DNA from: Otatea glauca
Taxonomy: Eukaryota; Streptophyta; Magnoliopsida; Poales; Poaceae
Direction: 5' to 3'
NCBI GenBank assembly: GCA_036346275.1
Contig: CM070723.1
Span: 51,414,743 to 51,478,742 of the forward strand
DNA length: 64,000 nucleotides
The notes under the pieces are model-generated. The model worked only from the letters and a program-made list of their open reading frames with translations. It did no database searches and was not told the origin of the DNA. The stretch's first letter is position 1; each line of letters opens with the position of its first letter. The translations under genes were made by a program, and so were the position numbers. Positions 45,310 through 56,072 of this stretch are shown here, in pieces.

Positions 45310-46310
45310 CACAAGCAGAATTTGCACCACGTCTGCGACCGATCTCTTGTGGGAAAGGCCTTTCGACAAGGTTTCTATTGGCCGACCGCCATGTCCGACG
45401 CCGAGCACATCGTGACGACCGCGAAGGATGCCAATTCTTTGCGAGCGGACACATCCGCCACCAGCCTTGCGACGATCCCCATCACGTGGCCTTTGCGGTT
45501 TGGGGACTCGATCGGTCGGACCTTTCAAGAAAGCGCCGGGGCTTTACTCATTTGCTCGTCGCGGTGGACAAGTTCACCAAATGGATAGAGGCCAAGCCGG
45601 TCGTGGCGTCACGTCGGCACAAGCGGCCATCTTCTTCCGCGACATAGTCTTTCGGTTCGGAGTCCCAAACTCCATCATCACCGACAACGGAACGCAGTTC
45701 ACGGGGAAGGAGTTCCTCGAGTTCTGCGATGACTTCAACATCCGCGTCGATTGGGCAGCCGTGGCCCATCCGCGGACCAACGGCCAGGTCGAGCGCGCAA
45801 ACGGCATGATCCTTCAAGGGCTCAAGCCGCGGATCTTCAGTCGGCTCAAGCACTTCGGGGGTCCTGGGTGACCGAGCTACCCTCCGTCCTCTGGAGTCTG
45901 CGGACCACGCCGACCCGGACGACCGGGTTCACACCGTTCTTCATGGTATACGGTGCTGAAGCCGTCTTGCCGACAGACCTGGAGTATGGCGCCCCAAGAT
46001 TACAAGCCTTCGAGGAGGCTCGGGGGCTCGCCGCACAACAAGACGCCGTCGACCAGCTCGACGAGGCGCATGACGTGGCCGTCCTGCGATCGGCCAGGTA
46101 TCAACAAGCTCTGCGACGTTATCACGGTGCCGTCGAGGGCTGGCTGATCGTTCGATCTTGGCGACACAGTCTGCGCCGGTCCAAACCAGAAGGATAAGCA
46201 CAAGTCGTCGCCCCACAGGAAGGCCCTTCACCGTCGTGGAGATCCTCGGACCGCACCTTCGACTCAAGGGCGCCGCGGCGCATCCTTCCGAATGCTTGGA
46301 ATATAGAAAA
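45310..46310 (+). pseudogene. Element B integrase
   Basis: The zinc-binding H2C2 region is degraded (HHVCDRSLVGKAFRQGFYWPTA at 45322-45400; the second Cys pair is lost to indels). The core is good: FTHLLVAVDKFTKWIEAKPV (Asp), NSIITDNGTQFTG (Asp), RTNGQVERANGMIL (Glu), then ELPSVLWSLRTTPTRTTGFTPFFMVYGAEAVLP. The C-terminal part (46050-46310) shows many dropped bases in GG, TT and CC runs but ends in the usual PNAWNIE-like stretch. It would insert the DNA copy into the genome. Confidence 0.82.
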
Positions 46311-46432
46311 GTTAAGGTGATTCTATCCTAAACTCTTTTCCTCTTCCTGGCATGATCTTTACTTTTTACCCTTCCGAGCACACAGTCGCCATGCGACGAC
46401 TCGGGCGCCTTCAGCGCCCGTTGGTCGCTCCG

Positions 46433-46800
46433 GTCGGTGCGCTATGCGGGTTGATGACCCAACCGACCACAAGGTCCTTCCCGGCGGTAACCCTTCGACC
46501 CAAGTGCTCTGACCTCGCCCGGCTATGGTTGCTAAGTAACACTTCGCGGAAGAAGGAAGTGCCCGAGCGGGTGACCTTTGGTCGGCGAGGAACACTCCTC
46601 CCCGCACGAACTCGGCTATCCCACGCGCTTATGAGGGTGCGTGACCCGACCGTCATGAGGTCCATCCCGGCGGTAACCCTCTCAACCCAAGTGTTACGGC
46701 CTCGCCCGGGCTATGGTTGCTAAGTAGCACTTCGCGGAAGAAGGAAGTGCCCAAGTGGAAAGATCCTTGGCGGTCTAGAACACTCTATCCTCACAAGTGC
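46433..46800. repeat. Element B spacer with ~187-bp tandem duplication
   Basis: CCGGCGGTAACCCT...GCTATGGTTGCTAAGTA.CACTTCGCGGAAGAAGGAAGTGCCC occurs at 46481 and at 46667 (period 186-188). It lies between integrase and the antisense ORF, the same relative position as the ~410-bp duplication in element A, but the sequences are different. Confidence 0.8.
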
Positions 46801-47011
46801 GGCGTAACACGCAGAGCCAAGTCTCCAATCCACCTCGCCCCTCCCAAAACGACCCAACCTATGCATAAGTGACCCTGCGGTCCTTAAGCCTATGGTCGAT
46901 CGAACACTCACCTAAATACGAAAGAGGGCGAGGCGTTTTGGAACTTGATAAATTCAAGATTGTTTACATAGCAGTCTTTACAATCTAAAAAAGGATAAAA
47001 CTAACTTTTTT

Positions 47012-47701
47012 TTATTCTTCCTGGTGGGCGACCGATGGCGAGACGGAGAGTTGGCTGTCTCTGGCTTCCTGGAGGGCAACCTGCGACGGGATGCGGCTGG
47101 CGATCTCCCGGGCGTGCGGCTCGACCAGGAGCTCAAACCTGTCGATCTCCTCGTCGGTCCGGTTCCCGGCTACGCCGCTGCTCACCACCGCGAGGTCGAT
47201 GCCGTCGTAGTGCGAGACTGTGTTGACCAGCGCCGACGAAGCTCCAAGCGCAGCACCGACGACCACCGCCTCCTCTACAAAGTCTGGCACTCGGGCCTGC
47301 CCTGGCTCCAAGGATGCGGTCGCAGACTTCCCGATCGGCCTTGCGAAGGGCCTCCAGTTCGGCGCCCATCTCGCCCGACCGTCCTCGCAACCTTCAACGC
47401 CGCTGGCCTCGTCCCGCCACGATCGCCACGTCGCGAGCATCTGCCGCCGTTCTCTGCGCCTCCACGGCGACGCCGATTCTTCGCCTCTGCAGATGCGGCG
47501 TTTCGGATAAGTTCGCCTGTGGGTCGCACTCAGACTTAATTGAAGAATTGAGACACTTACCGGCCGCAGTTGGTCGGTTGCGGCTTCCTCCTTGAGCGCC
47601 TCATATGAAGTCCTCAGCTCAGCCAGGTCCTTCTGAGAAGTCGCCGCTCGGAACGAACTCGGTCGGCATCCCCCCGAGCCTGGTTTCGCCCGGCCCGCCA
47701 C
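47012..47701 (-). pseudogene. Element B antisense ORF remnant (C-terminal coiled-coil half)
   Basis: On the minus strand, LAELRTSYEALKEEAATDQL and, in another frame, EMGAELEALRKADREVCDRIL are charged heptad-like segments like the end of element A's antisense ORF. The N-terminal gypsy-type transposon domain that should lie between here and the 3' LTR is absent, because the LTR begins directly at about 47687. Confidence 0.6.
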
Positions 47702-48476
47702 CGACTGAATCGCCTACGAGACCACACAAGACATCCGCTCCCGACCGGCCAGGGGAAGCGACTCGACCGAACAAAGGCCCCGACCCCTTGGCGGGGCGGG
47801 ATCTCCCGACTCCGACCGAACCAAGGTGACGGACGCCGAGGGCCGCGTGTCGGGGCCCTCATCAGCCTACCGCCACGTACTCCGAACGAGGTCAATCGGA
47901 GGACTATACAAGGGTAGGTGGCTCCTTCCCAAGAAGGTTTGGTGGCTGCCAAGTCAAAGCCTCGACCCCATCAACGATCGCGTGCGATTTAACGCACGCG
48001 CTCCTCCGAGGCGGCGCCACGCCACGCACCGCAACGTCAGCATTCGTAAGGACCACAGAGGGCAAATACGCTATTTCTCGGGGAATACCTAACCTCCCTG
48101 ACCACCAAGGCAACCGACCCAGCATGGGCAAGACGTGTGGCGACGGTCCACGGGACGAAGGACCGAGCTCCTAGCATAGGTCGCCTCGCCTTCCCCGACT
48201 CTCGATGTAACCTGCCCCTTCCTTCTGTATAAAAGGAGGCAGGACTAACGATTCTACACGGACGAACACATGAGAACACGAGGAGACTAAGTCATTTAGC
48301 GCCCTCATCTGTAAAACATTGTGCAAAGCAATACAATACCGCCATCCGAACTGGAGTAGGGACTTTTCAGCCCGAACCAGTATACATCTTGGACTCTCGA
48401 GTCTAACCATTCAGGGAGTGGAACGCGCGACCCCTTAGACTTACAAATTTACTTGCCGGTGCTCGAAACGCCGACA
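47687..48476 (+). repeat. Element B 3' LTR, lacking its first ~84 bp
   Basis: It matches the 5' LTR from the sequence CGCCCGGCCCGCCACCGAC (39665 in the left copy) to the end CGAAACGCCGACA. The first 84 bp of the LTR, including the TG terminus and the adjoining polypurine tract, are missing. The target duplication CCTTA follows at 48477-48481. Confidence 0.88.
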
Positions 48477-48481
48477 CCTTA

Positions 48482-49421
48482 CCTTCCGGGCGTGAAACTG
48501 ACAGGACTGGCAAGAACGAACGATGCCCTGGGCATCTTCGAGCGCCGTTGGCCAGTAAAAACCCATCCTGAAGGCCTTCCCGACCATAGTCCTGAAAGAG
48601 GAGTGAGCGCCGCACAGGCCGGAGTGTATGTCGTTGAGCAGGTATTTACCTTCTTCTGGAGTGATGCATTTTGACAGAACGCCCAAAGCCCCCTGACGGT
48701 GGAGCTGCCCGCCGACGAGCCTGTACGAGCCCGCACGTCGCCGGAGCCTGCTCCTTTCAGCAGGAGTGGCGGGGAGCTCCCCTTGGTCGAGGAATTTGAT
48801 GAATGGATCCATCCACGTCGGAACGTTTTCGAGGAAGGCCACCGGGTCTTCCTGGTCGGCGACGGACGGTGTGGCCAAGGTTTCAAGGATGACGTCCGGC
48901 GGGAGCTCGTCACCGAATGATCCAAGCCTGGACAGGAGATCGGCGGTGGAATTGTCTTTCCTTGGTACGTGCTGGATCCTCAGGTTCCGGAACCATCTAT
49001 CCATCTTGCGTACCTCGGCGAGGTATTTGGCCATCAGAGGCTCCGAACACTGGTAGACTTTGTTGTACTGATTGACGACGAGCTGGGAGTCTCCTTTCAC
49101 GATTAGGCGGCGGATGCCCAGGGACTTGCAGGCTCGGAGGCCGGCCAAGAGGGCCTCGTATTCCGCCGCGTTATTGGTAGCGGGAAAGCCGAAGCGGACC
49201 ACATATCGCAAGTGGTCACCTTGAGGGGTGATGAGGAGAACGCCACCCCCTGAGCGCTCAAAGGATCTTGATCCGTCGAAGCACATAGTCCATGGGTCCT
49301 CGGCTTCGACCTCGGGCTTGGGGGCAGGCTCCGCCGTCCGCTCGGCCACGAAGTCTGCCAGCGCCTGTGATTTGATGGCGGTGCGGGCCGTGAGGCGGAG
49401 GTCGAACTCGGCCAGCTCCAT
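48482..49421 (-). pseudogene. Element A RNase H and integrase zinc domain
   Basis: This is the best-preserved frame of element A: 326 codons from 49421. Residues about 43-140 are an RNase H of the RVT_3 type (CFDGSRSFERSGGGVLL, NNAAEYEALLAGLRACKSLG, VKGDSQLVVNQ, HVPRKDNSTADLLSRLG). Residues about 255-310 are the integrase H2C2 zinc domain (ending SCQSCQFHARKVR). It is cut there by element B; the last eleven codons of the ORF belong to B's LTR. The remainder of the integrase resumes at 39575. Confidence 0.87.
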
Positions 49422-49839
49422 GGCCTATTTGGCGACGCGACCTCTGAGGATTTCCCCGAGCGGGAGGCCGCTCGGGACGACCACCACATGTGCTTGGAAG
49501 TAGTGTCGGAGCTTCCGCGAGGCCATGAAGAGTGCGTAGAGGAGTTTCTGGACCTGGGGATAGCGCTCCTTCGGCCCATGGAGTACTTCGCTAACATAGT
49601 AGATCGGGTCTTTGCCGCCCTACCTGTTCGGCCACTAGGACCGCTACCGACGGCACTGGTCGCGGCGCGAGGTAAAGTAGCAAGACACCTCTCCTGTTGT
49701 GGAGTTGTCGGCAGGGGAGGGCGAGAGGTGCGTCTTGAGCTCGTCGAAGACCGCCGGGCCGAGGTCCTCGAAACCCTTATGACTACGCAGATCTTAAAGA
49801 AAGGCGCCGCGCTCGCCGAGCCGGAAATGAAGCGGTGAG

Positions 49840-51360
49840 AGGCGACGATGCGACCGGTGAGGCTCGCACTTGTTTTATCGAGGTCGGAGCGGTCATCCGC
49901 TCGATCGCCTCGATCTTCTCGGGTTGGGCCCACGCCCGTCCCGATCATGTAGCCGAGTACTTTTCCGAGGCCGTGCGAAGACGCATTTTTGGGGTTGAGC
50001 TTGATGCGAACCTGTTCGGGTTGGCGAAGGTCTCGGCCGTTGTTGGCGTGGTTAGCCTTAGAGGGCTCTTGGCGATGATGTCGTCGGCGTACACCTCGAG
50101 GTTCCGCCGACCTGGTCGAAGGCTTTGGCCATTAACACTGGAACGTGGCACCCGCGTTGCGGAGGCCGAACGACATGGTCGTGTAGCGAATGTTCCAAGC
50201 GGCGTGATGAAGGCGGTCTCTTCGTCTTCCGCGCGAGCTTGATCCGATGGTACCGGAGTAGGCGTCGAAAACTCAACATCTCGGCGTTGGCGGTGGAGTC
50301 CACAATCTGTCTATGCGGGGCGGGAAGTTATCTTTGGGGCATGCGGCGTTCAAGCCCTTGTGGTCGACACACATTCGCCACTTCCCGCCCTTCTTCATGC
50401 GATCACGGGGTTGGCGGCCATTCGGAGTAGTTGACCTCGCGAATGAAGCCGACCTTAAGGAGCTTGTCGAGTACTCACGATTATCGCGCCTTCTCGGAAG
50501 AGAAGCGCGAGCTTCGGCGCGCGGGTCCGCAGCCGGGCTTTGTTTGCGGTTGTGCTCGATCACCTCCGTGGGACCGGGCATGTCCGCGGTTCCCATGCGA
50601 AAATGGTTTTGTTATCTCGGAGGAAGGTGACGAGCTCGTCTTCCTATTTGGGATCGAGTGGGCGTAAATCTGACGCATTTGCCCGTGCCCCCTCCTCAAG
50701 CCGCACGGCCTTGGTCGGGCCGTTTATCGGATAGCCGCCTTCCGGCGGGCGTCCTTCGGGGTGATCTCGGGGCCGGTGGGGTAGTATGCGGCCGTGTCGA
50801 GCCTTTTCTCGCACCGTCTGCGCCGCCTTAAGGTCGCCGCGGACCGTTATGGCGCCATCGGGCCACGGGAGGTTTATACACCGATGCCCGTAGTGATTCG
50901 CGACCATGAACTTGACCAGAGGCGGGCGCGGAGGATGGCGTTGTAGGGAGATCGCCGTCCACGACTTCAAAGGTGATCGGCTCGGTGCGAAATTTACTGA
51001 GTCGCCGAAGGTGACGGGAGGACCACTTGCCCCAAGGGGTGGTCGAGCTCCCGACGCGATGCCAAGAAGGGATCGCTATGTTCTTGATTTTCGACCGGGT
51101 ATTTACATCCGGTCAAAGCGCCGCTAGGAGCGAGTTGAGGAACTACCCCGTCGACCATGACCCGCCAACGACGGCGTTGCTTATGGTCGAGGCGACGACG
51201 GCAGCAGATTTGAAGTCTCGAGACATCCCGGGCGTCGTCCCGAAAAGGTGATGGGGGCGACGCCCATCTGCGAGGATGGTCGTGAGCTTCCGGCGATGGC
51301 TTGATAGACGGCGCGCGGCGATCCTTCACCGCCGAGATCGATATGCGAGGAACCACCGAA
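49840..51360 (-). pseudogene. Element A protease and reverse transcriptase
   Basis: On the minus strand, the protease region is seen as VDGV..QL then SGALTG near 51200-51270 and PLGQVVLP near 51010. A link region follows (HYGHRCINLPWPDGAITVRGD near 50890, RPPEGGYPINGPTKAVRLEEGA near 50720). RT follows with KKGGKWRMCVDHKGLNAACPKDNFP (about 50370), FRRLLRYHRIKLA in a shifted frame, and LEVYADDIIAKSP (YADD at 50091-50080). Thumb sequence decays to about 49840. Many one-base shifts. Confidence 0.75.
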
Positions 51361-51362
51361 GA

Positions 51363-53240
51363 TCATGTCCACACGGCGGTCGCCTGTTGGAATTCAGTCG
51401 TCAGGCCCGCTTGAGCTCGACCGTCGATTCCTCCTGGCCGTTCATCGCCTTTTTGTAGCGTGGGCATTTCCCCAGTCCCCCTATAAAAGGCGTCCAGCTT
51501 GAATAGCCATGTCCTGCAGCCCCGCAGGTCATGGCCGTGGATCTTGTGGAACAGGCAAAACTTGTTGGCGTCGGCCGGCCGTTCTCGTTGCTCCAAGCTC
51601 GGATGTTCGCGTGGAGGGTCCCGACCTTGCCCTGTTGGGGCGGCGCGGCGCTGTTGCGATCGCGACGAACGTTCTGAGGCCGGGGCCCGCGGTCGGGCGG
51701 CGCGCTCGCCTTCACGCTTGTCGTCGACCGTGGCGACTAGGCGGAGCTGGCCGCCCTCGACGCCGCGGTCTTTTCCTCGCCTTTTGTCGCGCGGGCCCGG
51801 GTCTCCTTCCTTAGCGCCGGATGGCCTCGTTTCGCCGAAGGCGAGGCCGAGCTTGCCCCGGTCATAGTCATGCTTCCGTGAACAACATCATCCGCGTCCG
51901 CGCATGCTTCGATCATGCGAAATAGTTTGTCGACGGTGAGCCTTGTGGCAATCTCGAGGTCCTCCGTAAGGCGTCTGTCTCGGACGCCAAACTTGAAAGC
52001 CTTGATGACGGTTTCGTCAGAAACATTGGGGATCGAGTTTCGCGCGCGGGTGAACCGGCGCATGAAGTCCCGCAGATGTTCCCCCTTTCCCTAGATAACA
52101 CGGTCCAGGTCCCTCTCCCGCCCAGGCCGTTCGTAGCAACTCTGGAAGTTGGAGTGGAGAGCACTCCTCAGCTGGCGCCACGACCGAAGGTGCTTGGACG
52201 CTGGTTGAAGAGCCAGCTGCGGGCGGCGCCGTCTAGAACGGTGGGGAGGTAGTTGGCCATCACGGCCTCGTCCCCTCCGGCCGCCAGGATGGCGGTGGAA
52301 TAGATGGAGAGGAATTCCGCGGGATTCTTGGTCTCGTCGAACCGCTCCATCATTGCTAGCCTAAATCGGGCGGCAAGCGTGCGACGGAGATCGCCGAGAG
52401 TCGCCGGGCACCGTAGGTCGGAAGGTCACCGCCGTTGCTAGCGTCGGAGTCGTCACCAGCCGACAAGGAGAACTCGAGCCGGCGGCGCACCCCGCGTCGA
52501 CCGTGATGGTCGACGGGAGCATCGTTGCGGTGGCGTCAAGCGATTCTGGATCTTCGTCGCCCGAGTTGGACGTCCGGAGAGGACTTACGGAAGTACCGTT
52601 GTCGGCGAGCATCGTTATTACGCCCGGGCGACGGCGAAGCCACGCGCGCGCCCTTCTGTCGCCGGGCGGCGTGAAGATGGCGTTAAGTGCGAGCCCGGCG
52701 AGGGATCTGCCGGTGAAGCGGCCGGTGATCATGTGACGAGGCCACCGCGTCACGGGCGAGACTCGAGCCAGAGAGCTTGCTTGCCGCCGGGTGTGACACC
52801 GCTCGGTCGCCTTGTTGAGCTCTTCGGCCGAGGACCGTCGGAAGAGGGCCGGCGGCCCGAGGGGACAACCATGACCGGCGATGGCGCAGCGTTCTTAGGC
52901 GGGTTCGTGCGGACGGGGAGGGCCGAACCGGCCAGACTGGGAGCTGGTCGTACCACGCCCCTCTCGCCGAATGGCGACGATGGCTTGGTCGATGGCGACC
53001 TGGGCGAGCCGATGCACCTCCCGAGGGGTTTTCGAGCCACCGTCGTCCGCCCCAGGGGTTGCCTCACGTCCGTCGGCCGCGAAGGCATGGCGTTCGCGAA
53101 GCGATGGATGGCGAGCATGGATGTGGAGCCTTGGCACTCGGGGACAGCGTCCGAGCCCAAGCTCGCCGTTCGTGACATGCTGGTAGTGGAGCTGGAGGTG
53201 TTGAGCTGGCCAAGATGACGAACTTAGGTCGAACGAAACT
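51363..53240 (-). pseudogene. Element A gag
   Basis: Read leftward from the primer site. The N-terminal third (53240-52360) is Pro/Arg/Ser-rich and low in complexity. The capsid-like core follows: RFDETKNPAEFLSIYSTAILAAGGDEAVMANYLPTVLDGAARSWLFN (52353-52190) and MRRFTRARNSIPNVSDETVIKAFKFGV, LATRLTVDKLF-like (52063-51900), the Retrotrans_gag pattern. A putative zinc-binding segment CLFHKIHGHDLRGC lies at about 51560. Frames are joined only through several shifts. Confidence 0.75.
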
Positions 53241-53244
53241 TCGG

Positions 53245-53262
53245 GCCCCACGGTGGGCGCCA
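53245..53262 (-). promoter_or_regulatory. Primer-binding site of element A
   Basis: On the minus strand TGGCGCCCACCGTGGGGC starts two bases after the 5' LTR end. The TGG start and position fit a primer-binding site; the tRNA was not identified. Confidence 0.78.
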
Positions 53263-53264
53263 GC

Positions 53265-54369
53265 TGTCGATGATCGGGACCGCCGACCGTAAAGAAAGAG
53301 GGGGAAGGATCGTACGGAGGGCGAGGCCCAGAGCTTCGTTCGTCCGGGTGGCACCCTCGGCGGGCACACTAAGCAGGGGAACCTACGTAACCAAACAGGG
53401 GACACAAGGTTTATACTGGTTCGGGCCGAACCTCCTACTCCAGTTCGTGTGGTGGTGTTGTATTGCCTTTAGTGTAGATGGTTACACAGTGTTTACAAGA
53501 GTGAGCTCAGAGCCTTAGCGCAAGAATGCTCGTTGCTTAACTAGAAGAAATCCCCCCTTCCCCGGGGATCCTGCCCCCCTTTATACGGTAGGAAGGGGCA
53601 GGTTACCTCGAGAGCTAGGGAAGGGCGAGGTGACCTATACTAAGAGCTTCGGTCCTTCGTCCTATCGACGGATCGCCGCTCGTCCTACCCACACTGGGCC
53701 GGTAGTCTCGTCGGTCAGGGCGGTTAGGTATTTCACTGGGAAACGGCGTACCTGCCTTTTGTGATCCTGACGAGTGTTGACGTTGCTGTCCATGACGTTG
53801 GTGCTACCTCGGGAGGGAGCGTGTCTTCGTGACCGGTCGATGGGACTGGAAGCATGACTTCAGCAGCCATTAAGCCAACTTGGGAAGTGGCCACCTGCTC
53901 TCGTATAGTCACTTCGATTGACCCCATCCGTGGGGCACGTGGCTGTTGGCTGGCGGAGGTTTTGACACGCGGCCCTTGGCGGGGGTTGCCTTGAATTGAT
54001 CGGAGTCAGGGGATCCCGACCCGCTGCGGAGGTCGGGAGCTCAGCTTGGTCGGAGTCGGGGGACCCCGTCCCGCTGCGGAGGTCGGGAGCCCGACCCGCC
54101 AGGTCGGGGAAGGGCTCGAAGAGGTCCGCCAGGTCGGGGAAGAGCTCGGAGAGGTCCGCCAGGTCGGGGAAGGGCTCGGAGAGGTCCGCCAGGTCGGGGA
54201 AGAGTGTCCCCGGTGGCCTCTTGGGACCTTTGGTCGGATCCCGACTGGTAACAGTCCGCTCGGTGCCCCAGGCCGGTAGATCGGAGACGTCTCGCTCGAG
54301 TTAGGAACGATCCCGAGCACAGAGGGGAGCGGATCGTGTCGGGGGCCGCGTCAGTCTCCGATCCAGACA
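53265..54369 (-). repeat. Element A 5' LTR (1105 bp)
   Basis: Starts TGTCGATGATCGGGACC on the plus strand and ends GATCCAGACA. It carries two copies of the 50-bp unit (53996-54095) and about 3.6 copies of the 30-bp unit (54097-54204), against three and 4.6 in the 3' LTR. The TATA box on the minus strand is at 53580-53585. Confidence 0.88.
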
Positions 54370-55271
54370 AAGATTGTTTGCAACAAATTAGATAATACAT
54401 AGTGCTCAACAAACACATTTATAATGTTGTAACTCCACAACTTTTGAAAATACTAGTTGCAACATTTTGCAACCAAGAATACAAGTGGAAACAAATCTAC
54501 AATAGCTGAAAATATGCTACAACACCCCAGGACATATCCTGCAACAATTAGAGAACAATTAGCTAAGCTTGTGCCGGAAGAAAGGAGGTGAACACTGACA
54601 TCACAATCTCATGCCGGCCAACCTAGATCAAAAAGGGGGCAAGGCCGACCTGGCACCGATGCCTTATCGTCCCCCTAGCTGTGTTGTCCTCCACTCTTCA
54701 TCAACCAAACTCCTACCTCGGCATCGCTAGATCCAACGAGTTTCATTCGCCATACCACAAATTCAATGAGATCCATCCACCCTTGGATAGGGATACCTCC
54801 ACACGATGATCTATCCTTACCCAATGGTCTAGAGAGGGGGTTGAGGGTAGAGGATGGAGTATGGCTAAGGTGGTGTCTGCCTTCAGGCGCTAGTGACCAA
54901 CAAGCCACCTGAGAGGGAGAAGAAATGGACGATGTTGCGTAGAATGGAGATGGGAGTGGCTTGGATCTGTGAGCTGTGAGCGAGGTCTCTGATATTTTGT
55001 ATTTGGCTTCTGATGTGTGTTGGGAGTCTGGATTGGTGTTTTGAGTTGGTTGCAGTGAGCTGAATAAAAATGTACACAGAGAACTAGGTGGCTGAAAAGT
55101 TCGATGCTTTTAGTAGCATCATGCGCATGTCTCGTATCACTACCGTTGTTTTTTTTCTGGTCTAATCTTTCTTGCAAACGGTAGTTATTATGATATAATT
55201 GTCTTTGATACCTAACTTTACTTTCTATAATTGAAATATAATTATAATTTGTTGTATAATTCTAATATCTA
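54370..55271. other. Intergenic DNA, nothing firm
   Basis: Contains TTGCAACA words at 54376-54550 reminiscent of dispersed grass repeats. No ORF with a recognisable domain. Confidence 0.4.
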
Positions 55272-55522
55272 CTTCCTCCGTCCAAATTTATGAAACGTAT
55301 TTTCACAAAGCATATAGACCAAGGAGATATTGAAAATTACTATACTACTGAAATTATTATCTCTAAGCACTTTATTCCATGTATGCATGTAGAGAATATA
55401 AGTAATTCTAAATATTTATTGGAGGCATAAAGAGAATGTCATGCTAATTTTTGTATTGGAATATAAAATACCCTATATATTTATAGATCATTTAAAAAAT
55501 ACTTTAACTTGGATGGAGGAAG
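55272..55522. mobile_element. Stowaway-type MITE (251 bp)
   Basis: The left end CTTCCTCCGTCCAAATT and the right end, reverse-complemented, CTTCCTCCATCCAAGTT are Stowaway termini, with TA on both sides (55270-55271 and 55523-55524). The centre is AT-rich and non-coding. Such elements were moved by Tc1/mariner-type transposases. Confidence 0.9.
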
Positions 55523-55524
55523 TA

Positions 55525-56072
55525 TACATGATTAGTCTGCATCTTCGTAATCTGACCATACCAAAATTAGTAATGGAGATAATTTTTTTTTTCATTAATG
55601 TGAGAATTTCTAGGTTATTTTAGGATTATTGTCGGATTTTTGTTGCCTTAGAATGAAGATGTCTTGAATATCACAGTTATTTTTACTCATATAAATTTGG
55701 TTTCTATTGGAAGGAAACAAGGTGTAGTCAACATTCCCACCAAAATCAAGATAGATAGATGGCCATTCCAATAATGTTCTTGGAGCAGCAAACGAGCACA
55801 ATGTTAGTTTCTTCTTGGCAAAAACTCGAAATTAACAACTCGCTGATTCCTTGATTGATCGATCCCCATCTTCTAGACATCAAAAAGCACCTAGAAGACT
55901 AAAAACCTAACAACACACCCAAAAATCACGAGAAGTGATCCCAAAAACAATCTGATCACCCAAGCAAAAAACAGAGATCAGAAACGAACCAAGCAACAAC
56001 GCCACTACCGCTGTACAGTTTGTTTTCGTTGCAATCTCAGAGTGCCACGCCAGCGCCAGCACCGGCGATTGG
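55525..56072. other. 3' flank of the DUF1005 gene
   Basis: AT-rich, without ORF support. The gene's 3' UTR and polyadenylation region must lie here (the gene is on the minus strand), but no single poly(A) signal stands out. Confidence 0.5.

Larger units (their letters stand above)
39581..48476 (+). mobile_element. Element B: Ty3/gypsy Tat-type LTR retrotransposon nested in element A
   Basis: Two LTRs (39581-40457 and about 47687-48476), a primer site at 40460-40477 (TGGCGCGCCAGGTAGGGG), gag, protease, RT, RNase H and integrase on the plus strand in Ty3/gypsy order, and the remnant of a minus-strand antisense ORF. It is flanked by the 5-bp duplication CCTTA. It is inserted in the opposite orientation to its host, element A, and its LTR is recognisably related to A's (same TATA module, similar U5). 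Near-identical LTRs indicate recent insertion. Coding frames are broken by small indels, and a large deletion removed sequence near the 3' LTR. Confidence 0.93.
32761..54369 (-). mobile_element. Element A: Ty3/gypsy Tat-type LTR retrotransposon, minus strand, interrupted by element B
   Basis: Two LTRs (32761-33951 and 53265-54369) begin and end with the TG...CA pair and enclose, on the minus strand and in the right order, a primer site, gag, protease, RT, RNase H and integrase, followed by a plus-strand antisense ORF and the second LTR. Protease-RT-RNase H-integrase order marks Ty3/gypsy; the antisense ORF with a gypsy-type transposon domain and the RVT_3-like RNase H mark the Tat group (RIRE2, Grande, Retand). 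Without element B it is about 12.7 kb, a normal length. The flanking 5-mers (GCATT left, AAGAT right) do not match, so the element may have recombined or its outer border is misjudged. Confidence 0.88.

Noticed and set aside
32756..54374. Target duplication for element A
   Set aside because: The flanking 5-mers (GCATT and AAGAT) do not match, so no duplication is claimed.
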